Positions 7,001 to 13,223 of a stretch of DNA of 14,269 bases are shown here, piece after piece. How positions within the stretch are numbered: the first letter of the stretch is position 1; each line of letters starts with the position of its first letter. A program made the position numbers and the translations under genes. The stretch covers positions 1 to 14,269 of the forward strand of contig CAMPKG010000045.1 of NCBI GenBank assembly GCA_946887085.1. Direction: 5' to 3'. The notes under the pieces were generated by a model. That model saw only the letters and a program-made list of their open reading frames with translations, ran no database searches and was not told the origin of the DNA. The stretch comes from an uncultured Sphingobacteriales bacterium. GTDB lineage: Bacteria > Bacteroidota > Bacteroidia > Chitinophagales > Chitinophagaceae.

Positions 7001-10000
7001 GCGCCTGTTGCCTGCAGTTGTACAGAGGTAGTTTGCCCGAGACAGATCGCCTGAGCGTTGCCGGCGCTTACGGTTGGCTGAGCATGTACCGTTACCGTCT
7101 TTGTAATTGTGTCGGTGCAACCCGCGCCATTGCCGATCACCAGCTTCACCTGGTATGTTCCTGGGGCGTTGTAGAAATGGCTGGGATTGTGTGCCGTACT
7201 GGTACCGCCATCGCCAAATGTCCAGCTATAAGAACCGTTGCCCGAAAGGGAATAAAATACGGTATCCATAAACTGAACGGTGCCGGCCTGGCAAAGACTG
7301 GTTGGCGAAAAGCTGAAATCGCCGGCAAGCGAATCAACTCGTATGGTATCTGCCCCGGTTAAGGGCACCAGGCACGATGCTCCATCGCTGAGAATGAGTT
7401 TTGGGACAAACTTTCCAGCGGTGGTATAGGTATAGTTAAAGGATGGTGTATTTGTGCTTTGCGTCACACCATTACTCAGGTCCCAGATGTATGAGGTAGT
7501 ACTATTGGCCGTGGCCGTGAACGACACATTGTGCGGTTTGCAGCCGTTCAAAGGCGTATAAGAGAATGAACCCGTAGGCCCCAGCACCGTAATATTTTTT
7601 GTCACAGAGTCACTGCATCCTATAGTATTTGTCCCTTTTACTTTTACAGAATAAACACCAGGATAGGTATAAATAGTAGAAGGGTTTGTCAGCGTCGATT
7701 GACTACCATTGCCAAATGTCCACGCGTATGAGGGAGCGCCTGATGCCGAAAAGTTTACAGTAAGCGGCGGACAAGTTTCAAACGTATCGCTGGCGCTCAT
7801 ACTAACATTTATACCTTGAATATTGATGTGTGTTGTTTTCGTCAATGAATCCTTGCAGCCGCCGTTGTCGGTGATCACAAGTTTTACAGTATAGACACCA
7901 CCATTGCTGTATGCGTGTGTCGGTGATGATACGGTTGAAGTTTGTCCGTCACCAAAATGCCAGAGTGCCGAGCCGCTGTTTGAAACGGAATTGTTTGTGA
8001 ACGTGATGGGCTCGCCGACACAGGCCGTTGTTTTGCTCACTGCAAACGCTGCCGTTGGCTTGCTTGTTTGAATGTGATTAGTTTTTGTAATAGAATCCTT
8101 GCAGCCATTCACATCGGTAACGCGCAGAAAAACTGAATAGGTTCCTGAGGTATAAGAATGTGCCGCTGTGGTATTTGCTGTGCTTAAAGTACCGCCATCG
8201 CCAAACTTCCAAAACCTGTTTGTGATCGCGCCACCGTTAGTTGTCGATTGATCGGTAAATGTAACATTCAGCGGGCTGCAGCCCGAAGGCGGAGTGCCTG
8301 TAAAGTTTGCAACAGGGCCTCTTAAATCAATGTAGTTTGGTTTAATCAGGCTGTCTTTACAGCCGTCGCGGTCTGTTACTACAAGCTTTACGGTCCAATT
8401 TCCGGGGACGTTATAAGTGCTGGCGCCAATATTTGACGAACCTCCACTTGTGTTCCCGTTGCCGTACGACCATGCGTAGTGAGTAAGATTGGTGTCGGTC
8501 AGCGCGGTAAATTGAACTCCCTCTCCTTTGCAAATGGTAGTGTCGTTTGCAGTGAACTGCGCGTTTATTGGGTATGCAAGAATGGCAACTGCGTGAGAGT
8601 CAACACAGCCGGTTTGAGAATTAGAGACGATCAATTTCGCAATGTAACTCCCGTATGATGCATAGGTATGCGTCACAGAGGTGTTCTGGGTTGATGTCTG
8701 TCCATCGCCAAACTTCCACAAATAACTGGTTGCGCCAATGGAGTAATTCGTAAATGTGAATTGCAACCTGTTGGAGCAACTGAACGACGGGATAAAAGAT
8801 GCTGTAGCAGGTTGTACGGTCACCCTGTTGCTGACCGCAAACGTGTCACTACAAGTACCGTTGAATGCTACGAGCGTTACAGTATATTGCCCCGTGATAG
8901 GATATATATGAGTTGGGTTGGCAAGTATGCTGGTATCGGTGTCGCCAAAATACCATCTGTAAGATGTTGCGCCCGAGGAGTTATTTACGAAGGTTATAGC
9001 GCCGTTAGGACAAACTGTATCCGGTGTAGTTGGAAAGGATGCGGTTGGTTTTGCGCCGATCGTTATTGTTTTCTGACGCGTTATGCTGCAACCGCCTGAA
9101 GTATGGTAGGTGACGGAAATAGTATAGGTGCCCGGAGAAGAATACAAATGGCTCGGACTTGAGCAGCCGGAAGAGCCTGCTGTACAATTATAGGGGCTAC
9201 TACCATCGCCAAAATTCCATGTATAAGATGTAACTGTATAAAGGCTATAACCTGAAGTTAGCTGAACGGTAGCAGGTGCGCAAAAGAATTCGGGGACTAC
9301 TGATGGCGCTGCGAAATTTGCTGAATTCAGGGGTTGTATCGACACATGGTTTGCGATAGTGAAAGTATCCGTACAGCCGGACGAGTTATAGCTAACGAGG
9401 CGTACCGTATAGGTCCCCAACGAAGTATATGTTTTTTGCGGACTGGTTTGTGTTGAAGTGGTACCATCGCCGAACAACCATAAATAACTGCCGGCCCCGG
9501 TAGAAAGATTTGTGAATTGTACAGAAAACGGTACGCTGCAACCTACGCTGTTTCCGCTTGAGAAAGCACTTGAGGGTTTAGGTGCTACTACAATTGTTCT
9601 TTGTGCCGTGTCGGAACATCCGTTTTTTGATACCGCCAGCTTTGCTGTGTAAGTACCAGGGGCTGAATACCCATATGTTGGCGCCGGGTTGGGTGAACTG
9701 TTCCCGTCGCCAAAAAGCCAAAGCCGTGTAAAAGGTGCCGTGAGGCCGGAGTTATCGATAAACTGGATACCCGCGTTTCCGCACACAAAAGTATCAGTTA
9801 CTGACATGAGTGCGGATATAGCAGCTGTGTTGATATAGGACGATTTTGTGATGGTATCTTTACACCCGCCGCTGTTTGTAGCGATCAGACGAACGGTATA
9901 CGTTCCGGTGGTGGTGTAAACATGGGTTGGGTTTGTCTGCGTCGAAGAATTCCCATCTCCAAAATCCCATGCATACGACACAGCGCCGGTAGTGTTGTTT

Positions 10001-10635
10001 GTAAAACTCGCGTTGAATGGAACGCAACCCGAAGTTGCAGCAGCTGTAAAATCAGCGTTCGGCCCTGCAGACAGCGGGATGTAGTTGGACTTGGCTAACG
10101 ATTTACCGCAACCTGCGCTGTTAGTAACCAGCAATGTCACTGAATAATTTGCCGGTGTTGTATAAGTATGCGACGGGCTAACGGCAGTAGAAGTGTTTCC
10201 GTCGCCAAAATCCCAGAAATATGTTGTCAATCCCCCGGTTCCGGCAGTGCTCAGATTGGTGAACTGGATCGTTTTTGGCGCACATGCGGATGTAGAGTCG
10301 GCCGAAAAATTAACAATGGGTGACGGCTGCACCGTTATATAGCCGACAACGGTTTTATTGTTGCTCCCACTCGCATTCGCAGCGGTCAAGCTCACTGTGT
10401 ACGTGCCGGGATTGATATAAGTGGTCGACGGATTTTGCACTGTAGCCGTCGTACCGTTGCCGAGGTCCCAGTTCCAGCTTGTTGGATTGCCGGTACTTAG
10501 ATCAGTAAACTGAACTACAATCGGTGAACATCCTGATGTAACGTTTGCACTAAAGTTAGCCGCAGGCTGAGCGGCAAGACTACCAGACAAAAAAATACCC
10601 AATATATACAGTAGGCTGTATAATCTCCTCGTCAT
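4039..10635 (-). CDS. Giant multi-domain surface protein: PKD array, Ig-like repeats, T9SS type-B sorting domain
   Basis: A roughly 2,200-residue predicted surface adhesin (numbering from GTG at 10644, where the open frame begins). Order: signal peptide (about 4-26, RRLYSLLYILGIFLSG then SLAAQ); about 14 PKD domains (27-1190), most with a WxFGDG or WDFGDG core; 12 tandem Ig-like repeats of about 76 residues (1192-2102); and a C-terminal gliding-motility-type sorting domain (about 2103-2201) with FTPNGDGVND, FRVFNRWGE, GWDGK and the ending GDISLVR. That domain marks T9SS cargo of the CHU_C/TIGR04131 type. No enzyme domain is visible, so adhesion, gliding or matrix structure are the likely roles; the ligand is unknown. 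I prefer ATG at 10635, which places the Arg-rich n-region at the very start; GTG at 10644 adds three residues. It is first in an operon with the PorP/SprF gene. Cysteine pairs recur in nearly every domain. The reading frame is intact throughout. Confidence 0.93.
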   Translation of the reverse strand: MTRRLYSLLYILGIFLSGSLAAQPAANFSANVTSGCSPIVVQFTDLSTGNPTSWNWDLGNGTTATVQNPSTTYINPGTYTVSLTAANASGSNNKTVVGYITVQPSPIVNFSADSTSACAPKTIQFTNLSTAGTGGLTTYFWDFGDGNTSTAVSPSHTYTTPANYSVTLLVTNSAGCGKSLAKSNYIPLSAGPNADFTAAATSGCVPFNASFTNNTTGAVSYAWDFGDGNSSTQTNPTHVYTTTGTYTVRLIATNSGGCKDTITKSSYINTAAISALMSVTDTFVCGNAGIQFIDNSGLTAPFTRLWLFGDGNSSPNPAPTYGYSAPGTYTAKLAVSKNGCSDTAQRTIVVAPKPSSAFSSGNSVGCSVPFSVQFTNLSTGAGSYLWLFGDGTTSTQTSPQKTYTSLGTYTVRLVSYNSSGCTDTFTIANHVSIQPLNSANFAAPSVVPEFFCAPATVQLTSGYSLYTVTSYTWNFGDGSSPYNCTAGSSGCSSPSHLYSSPGTYTISVTYHTSGGCSITRQKTITIGAKPTASFPTTPDTVCPNGAITFVNNSSGATSYRWYFGDTDTSILANPTHIYPITGQYTVTLVAFNGTCSDTFAVSNRVTVQPATASFIPSFSCSNRLQFTFTNYSIGATSYLWKFGDGQTSTQNTSVTHTYASYGSYIAKLIVSNSQTGCVDSHAVAILAYPINAQFTANDTTICKGEGVQFTALTDTNLTHYAWSYGNGNTSGGSSNIGASTYNVPGNWTVKLVVTDRDGCKDSLIKPNYIDLRGPVANFTGTPPSGCSPLNVTFTDQSTTNGGAITNRFWKFGDGGTLSTANTTAAHSYTSGTYSVFLRVTDVNGCKDSITKTNHIQTSKPTAAFAVSKTTACVGEPITFTNNSVSNSGSALWHFGDGQTSTVSSPTHAYSNGGVYTVKLVITDNGGCKDSLTKTTHINIQGINVSMSASDTFETCPPLTVNFSASGAPSYAWTFGNGSQSTLTNPSTIYTYPGVYSVKVKGTNTIGCSDSVTKNITVLGPTGSFSYTPLNGCKPHNVSFTATANSTTSYIWDLSNGVTQSTNTPSFNYTYTTAGKFVPKLILSDGASCLVPLTGADTIRVDSLAGDFSFSPTSLCQAGTVQFMDTVFYSLSGNGSYSWTFGDGGTSTAHNPSHFYNAPGTYQVKLVIGNGAGCTDTITKTVTVHAQPTVSAGNAQAICLGQTTSVQLQATGATSYVWSPASGLSCTTCANPTANPGATTVYTVIGTDGNGCKDTNIVTVKVNLPPTINTGNNPAICPGDTTQLQASGAATYIWSPATGLICTNCANPKASPMTTTTYLVSGIDTNGCTDTALVTVTVHPAANVSAAPNQSICIGDSLQLHATGAVSYSWSPATGLSCTTCANPKAGPSVTTTYVVTGINSHGCIDTGKVTVTINPQPTVNAGNNQGICIGASAQLQATGASTYAWSPATGLSCTNCANPVATPTTTTTYTVIGTNGNGCKDTAQVTVTVNPLPNVGAGANQSICIGSSVTLTASGAATYSWSPATGLSCTTCANPVANPATTTTYTVTGTSTNGCVNTAQVTITVKPQPNVGAGTNKTICAGGAVQLQATGGTNYSWSPSSGLSCTSCANPVATPATTTTYTVIGTTNGCSDTAQVAVNVNPLPSVNAGNDQSICAGSTAQLQATGATSYTWTPSAGLSCTNCANPVATIGTTTKFIVTGMDGNGCSNKDSVIVTVNAIPNVTASSTDDTICQGTSTTMTAAGATSYSWSPALNLSCNTCATTTATPGNTVKYIVTGITNGCSDTAQVSITVLPQPNVDAGNDQAVCAGNSVSLQATGGSTYTWSPANGLSCVTCADPAASPTVTTTYRVTGDGANGCTATDSVTVTIHQTPDVNAGTDVSICHGSSTTLTATGASTYTWSPSDGLSCTNCANTVAGPSENASYKVVGVDIHGCSDSDGVNVTVIKKNPVSSSDDKHICIGQSVELSASGGSSYQWTPATGLSNSSVANPLASPGNTTTYTLIIRQGDCFSDTAKITVNVHGLPTVDAGPDQTSIAGNTVQLNALGTGIKSYTWTPVENLSCTDCANPVATMMKTTKFIVTVANEWGCTASDDVNVTVSCDANQLFIANTFTPNGDGVNDRFYPQGKGISSVQRFRVFNRWGELIFDAANIPLNNAAAGWDGKFKNEPLKPDVFVYIVNAVCESGEPVEIKGDISLVR
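4042..4338 (-). other. T9SS type-B (gliding-motility-associated) C-terminal sorting domain
   Basis: The last 99 residues have ANTFTPNGDGVNDRF, FRVFNRWGELIF, GWDGKF and VFVYIVNAVC, and end in GDISLVR. These are the landmarks of the CHU_C/TIGR04131 sorting domain, which directs a Sec-exported protein through the T9SS to the cell surface; in Flavobacterium such type-B domains depend on a PorP/SprF partner. It contains two cysteines (C2103 at its junction with repeat 12, and C2185). Confidence 0.92.
4339..7071 (-). repeat. Twelve tandem four-cysteine Ig-like repeats (about 228 bp each)
   Basis: Residues 1192-2102 of the giant protein divide into 12 units starting at 1192, 1270, 1346, 1422, 1498, 1574, 1649, 1725, 1801, 1877, 1953 and 2029, lengths 78, 76, 76, 76, 76, 75, 76, 76, 76, 76, 76 and 74. 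The consensus is VxAGxxQxICxG, then LQATGAxxYxWSPATGL, SCTxCANPxAxP, TTTTYTVxGT, NGCxDTAxVTVTVN. Each unit carries four cysteines (IC, CxxC, GC). Unit 11 has lost both cysteines of the CxxC pair and unit 12 has lost the first. Most units differ considerably at synonymous sites, with exceptions near units 5, 6 and 8. This resembles the Ig-like repeat type common in Bacteroidota secreted proteins; I did not assign a Pfam number. Confidence 0.9.
7072..10566 (-). other. Array of about fourteen PKD domains within the giant protein
   Basis: Residues 27-1191 form about 14 consecutive PKD (polycystic kidney disease) beta-sandwich domains of about 75-93 residues. The diagnostic core WxFGDG (WDFGDG, WLFGDG, WNFGDG, WKFGDG, WHFGDG, WTFGDG) recurs, followed by P(S/T)HxY and GTYTVxL. 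Degenerate cores are WDLGNG in domain 1, WYFGDT in 7, WSYGNG in 9, WTFGNG in 12 and WDLSNG in 13. Thirteen of the 14 carry one cysteine near the N-terminal strand and one near the C-terminal strand. Domain 6 has two extra cysteines (C487, C494) in an enlarged loop. PKD arrays in bacteria usually act as extracellular spacers or as binding modules for protein or polysaccharide. Confidence 0.88.
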
Positions 10636-10639
10636 CTTC

Positions 10640-10649
10640 AACACGTGTT
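10640..10649. promoter_or_regulatory. Perfect 10-bp palindrome at the adhesin start
   Basis: AACACGTGTT is a perfect palindrome ending 5 bp upstream of the ATG at 10635 and covering the alternative GTG at 10644. It could be an operator or part of the leader structure of the mRNA; nothing in the window identifies a binding protein. Confidence 0.22.
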
Positions 10650-10673
10650 TTTTATTAAAATTATTATCTACGC

Positions 10674-10708
10674 ATGCTTATTACGTTCTTACTCTCTCTT
10701 TTAAGCAT
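10674..10708 (-). promoter_or_regulatory. Possible hairpin in the adhesin 5' leader
   Basis: A 7-bp inverted repeat (ATGCTTA at 10674-10680, TAAGCAT at 10702-10708) lies between the candidate promoter and the start codon. In the transcript the 21-nt loop is purine-rich and contains AAAGAGAGAG. A stem this short with such a large loop may not be stable alone; a regulatory role (RNA stability or ribosome access) is speculation. Confidence 0.25.
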
Positions 10709-10725
10709 AGATAAATGTGGCATTG

Positions 10726-10733
10726 CAAAGTTA
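10726..10733 (-). promoter_or_regulatory. Candidate -7 box for the adhesin-PorP operon
   Basis: On the minus strand the sequence reads TAACTTTG, a full match to the Bacteroidota TAnnTTTG -7 consensus, about 90 bp upstream of the ATG at 10635. No clear TTG -33 element lies 17-23 bp further upstream; a direct repeat occupies that region. The predicted leader is about 80 nt. Confidence 0.5.
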
Positions 10734-10749
10734 GCGAAACTAAGTTTAC

Positions 10750-10768
10750 GATGTTAATTGGATGTTAA
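10750..10768. repeat. Direct repeat GATGTTAA, 11-bp period, at the -33 region
   Basis: GATGTTAA occurs at 10750-10757 and again at 10761-10768, so the two 8-bp copies are one helical turn apart on the same DNA face. They sit where the -33 element of the adhesin promoter would be expected, and a regulator bound there could replace it or block it. The repeat is read directly; the regulatory role is inferred from position. Confidence 0.35.
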
Positions 10769-10809
10769 CAAGCCACACATATTTATTTTAGATACATGAA
10801 TGTAAAAGA

Positions 10810-11535
10810 CTATTCTTGTTTAAGTTGGCGCTTGTAGAGCTGAATGGTATTTTCCAGGCCATAATACAGGGCATCGGCTATCAGCGCGTGGCCGATCGAT
10901 ACTTCACAAAGTTGAGGTACGCTGGTAGCAAAGAATCTTAGGTTGTCGAGGTCTAGATCATGGCCTGCATTAAGGCCCAGACCTTTATTGATCGCCACCC
11001 TGGCTGCTGCAACATAGTCGGTAATGGCCTTGTTACGGTCGGAATGGAAATGCCTGGCATAATCTTCAGTATAAAGCTCCACCCTTTCGGTGCCGGTATC
11101 TGCAGCTGCGGCAACCATTTCCTCGACAGGATCCACAAAGATCGATACACGTATACCCGCTTTCTTAAAAACTTCAATTATGCTGCGGAGATAGGATGCT
11201 TCTTTTACAGTGTCCCAGCCGTGGTTAGAGGTCAACTGACCCGGCGAGTCAGGCACTAACGTTACCTGGTGGGGTTTTACCTCGAGTACCAGTGATACAA
11301 ATTTATCCTCTACAGGGTTTCCCTCGATATTGAATTCGGTAGTAATAAAGGGGCTGATCTCGCGTACATCGCTATACCTTATATGCCTTTCGTCTGGCCG
11401 CGGATGAACTGTTATGCCATCTGCGCCAAACTTCTGGCAGTCGATCGCTGCCTTCAAAACATCAGGCTTTGACCCACCCCGGCTATTGCGTAAAGTAGCG
11501 ATCTTGTTAATATTCACCGAAAGCTTAGTTGACAT
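10810..11535 (-). CDS. pdxJ: Pyridoxine 5'-phosphate synthase PdxJ
   Basis: PdxJ condenses 3-amino-2-oxopropyl phosphate (formed via PdxA) with 1-deoxy-D-xylulose 5-phosphate to give pyridoxine 5'-phosphate, the last ring-forming step of DXP-dependent vitamin B6 synthesis. The 241-residue TIM-barrel protein has [16 protein letters not shown] (5-20), [14 protein letters not shown] (39-52), [16 protein letters not shown] (88-103), [15 protein letters not shown] (185-199) and [16 protein letters not shown] (212-227). H44, E71 and H192 correspond to the E. coli catalytic residues H45, E72 and H193. ATG at 11535 gives the usual short N-terminus. It is divergent from the substrate-binding lipoprotein gene and upstream of the adhesin on the same strand, but a 165-bp gap with its own promoter signal suggests separate transcription. 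I saw no strong terminator after it. Confidence 0.96.
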   Translation of the reverse strand: MSTKLSVNINKIATLRNSRGGSKPDVLKAAIDCQKFGADGITVHPRPDERHIRYSDVREISPFITTEFNIEGNPVEDKFVSLVLEVKPHQVTLVPDSPGQLTSNHGWDTVKEASYLRSIIEVFKKAGIRVSIFVDPVEEMVAAAADTGTERVELYTEDYARHFHSDRNKAITDYVAAARVAINKGLGLNAGHDLDLDNLRFFATSVPQLCEVSIGHALIADALYYGLENTIQLYKRQLKQE

Positions 11536-11548
11536 AATCAGTTTTGGT

Positions 11549-11556
11549 CAAAATTA
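11549..11556 (-). promoter_or_regulatory. Candidate -7 box for pdxJ
   Basis: The minus strand reads TAATTTTG, a full match to TAnnTTTG, 13 bp upstream of the pdxJ ATG; the predicted leader is therefore only a few nucleotides. No TTG element is visible at -33. The 44-bp divergent gap must hold signals for both pdxJ and the lipoprotein gene; for the latter only a one-mismatch match (CAGTTTTG at 11539-11546) is seen. Confidence 0.42.
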
Positions 11557-11579
11557 AAGGCTATCGGTTAAATTGCATT

Positions 11580-13223
11580 ATGGGTAGAGCGGGAATACAA
11601 ATACGAATACGGATCACAGCCTTGCTATTCCCTGCATTCCTGCTTGTTGCAGGGTGTAAAAGCGAGCGCCAGTCGAGAAACAATATTTTCTATGTCAATT
11701 ATTCAAGTGGTCAGCTGGAGTCCATTGATCCTGCGTTTGCAAAGGCTTTATACATGATGTGGACCACGCGAATGGTCTACAATACCCTTGTAGAGGCTGA
11801 TGAAAATCTACATGTCGTACCATCTTTAGCCAAAGGCTGGCAGGTAAGTCCTGATGGGTTAACCTATACCTTTTACCTGCGCAACGATGTTTATTTCCAC
11901 GATGCGACACAATTTGCTGACGGGAAAGGCCGGAGAATGGTGGCGTCGGATGTTGTGTACAGCTTCAACCGGCTGATCGATCCCAGAGTTGCTTCAACCG
12001 GCGCCTGGGTATTCAACGGGCGGGTCACCAAAAATGAGCCGTTCAAGGCGATTGACGACACAACGTTACAAATAAAACTACTGGCACCATTCAGGCCTAT
12101 GGTGGCGATGCTGAGCATGCCCTATTGCAGTATAATACCGAAGGAAGTAGCTGAATATTGGGGTAAAGATTTCCGGTCGCATCCGTGCGGTACAGGTCCA
12201 TTTATGTTTAAGCATTGGGATGAGGGGAATGTTCTTGTGTTACACAAGAATCAAAACTATTGGCAGAAAGACGCGCGCGGACAAGCGCTTCCGTACCTGG
12301 ATGGCGTTCAAATAACATTTGTTGATAGTAAAGCAACCGAGTTTTTTCTTTTCCTGCAGGGTAAGCTGGATTTTGTAAACGGTGTAGATGGTTCCTTCAA
12401 AGACCTCGTATTGTCGAAAAACGGGGAAGTTAAAACGGAGTTCAGAGATCGGTTCAAACTGAGGAAGAGCGTTTACCTTGACACAGAATACCTGGGATTT
12501 CTGACGGATTCGACGAGTGACATGCTAAAAAACAGCCCTATACGAGATCCCCTGGTAAGACAGGCGATTAATTACGGCATAGACCGGAAGAGAATTGTCA
12601 CTTATTTCAGGAACGGTATAGGAATCCCTGCCAATTCCGGGTTTATTCCGACTGGGATGCCCGGCTACGACAGTACAGGCAGCTACGGCTACAGCTATAA
12701 TCCTCAAAAGGCGCTCGAATTGCTTAGCCGCGCCGGATATCCCAATGGTCGGGGATTGACACCTATTAAAATACTTACACCAGACAACTGGTCGGACGTG
12801 ATCAATTTCATCGCAACTCAATTGCAGGAGATTGGTATTCCGATACAGGTTGAGATCATTCAGCCAAACATTCTGAAACAGCAAATGAGCCGGTCACAGG
12901 CTGTTTTTTTTCGCGCGCAATGGATAGCAGATTATCCTGACGCGGAAACCTATCTTACTGTATTCAACAGCACGATGCCTGCACCCCCGAACTATACAAG
13001 GTTTAAAAGCACGACATTCGATAAATTATACCAGGAAAGCATGAACCAACCTGATACTGTCAGGTGGCTATCCTACAAGAAACTCGACAGCCTTGCTATC
13101 AGTAATGCACCGCTGGTGCCATTGTACTATGATCAGCAATTGCATTTCACACAAAATAATGTCACGGGTATGCGCAGCAATCCTATGAACATGATAGACC
13201 TCAAAACAGTAAGAAAAGACTGA
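11580..13223 (+). CDS. ABC-transporter substrate-binding lipoprotein, family 5 (OppA/DppA type)
   Basis: A 547-residue extracytoplasmic solute-binding protein of the peptide/nickel/opine class. From ATG at 11580, a basic n-region and hydrophobic stretch lead to the lipobox LVAGC with lipidated Cys26. Family-5 landmarks follow: SLAKGWQVSPDGLTYTF (near 82), SDVVYSFNRLIDP (123-135), PCGTGPFMF (202-210), KNQNYW (223-228), VRQAINYGIDRKRIV (326-340), ALELLSRAGYP and APLVPLYY (510-517). The frame opens earlier at TTG 11544, but that start would place 12 extra residues before the signal sequence, so I prefer 11580. No permease or ATPase gene is nearby; either they are encoded elsewhere or the protein works without a dedicated importer. 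Likely ligands are oligopeptides, but specificity cannot be read. The stop codon abuts the stop codon of the next, convergent gene. Confidence 0.9.
   Translation: MGRAGIQIRIRITALLFPAFLLVAGCKSERQSRNNIFYVNYSSGQLESIDPAFAKALYMMWTTRMVYNTLVEADENLHVVPSLAKGWQVSPDGLTYTFYLRNDVYFHDATQFADGKGRRMVASDVVYSFNRLIDPRVASTGAWVFNGRVTKNEPFKAIDDTTLQIKLLAPFRPMVAMLSMPYCSIIPKEVAEYWGKDFRSHPCGTGPFMFKHWDEGNVLVLHKNQNYWQKDARGQALPYLDGVQITFVDSKATEFFLFLQGKLDFVNGVDGSFKDLVLSKNGEVKTEFRDRFKLRKSVYLDTEYLGFLTDSTSDMLKNSPIRDPLVRQAINYGIDRKRIVTYFRNGIGIPANSGFIPTGMPGYDSTGSYGYSYNPQKALELLSRAGYPNGRGLTPIKILTPDNWSDVINFIATQLQEIGIPIQVEIIQPNILKQQMSRSQAVFFRAQWIADYPDAETYLTVFNSTMPAPPNYTRFKSTTFDKLYQESMNQPDTVRWLSYKKLDSLAISNAPLVPLYYDQQLHFTQNNVTGMRSNPMNMIDLKTVRKD

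Noticed and set aside
4339..7071. Regular 228-bp periodicity considered as a CRISPR array or satellite
   Set aside because: The period is a coding repeat in one intact frame with protein-level conservation and synonymous divergence; there are no short identical repeats with unique spacers and no cas genes.
7018..9099. Plus-strand open frames of over 110 codons opposite the adhesin (7018-7362 and 8761-9099)
   Set aside because: They lie antisense to the repeated domains and show low-complexity cysteine/arginine-rich sequence expected from reversed repeat codons.
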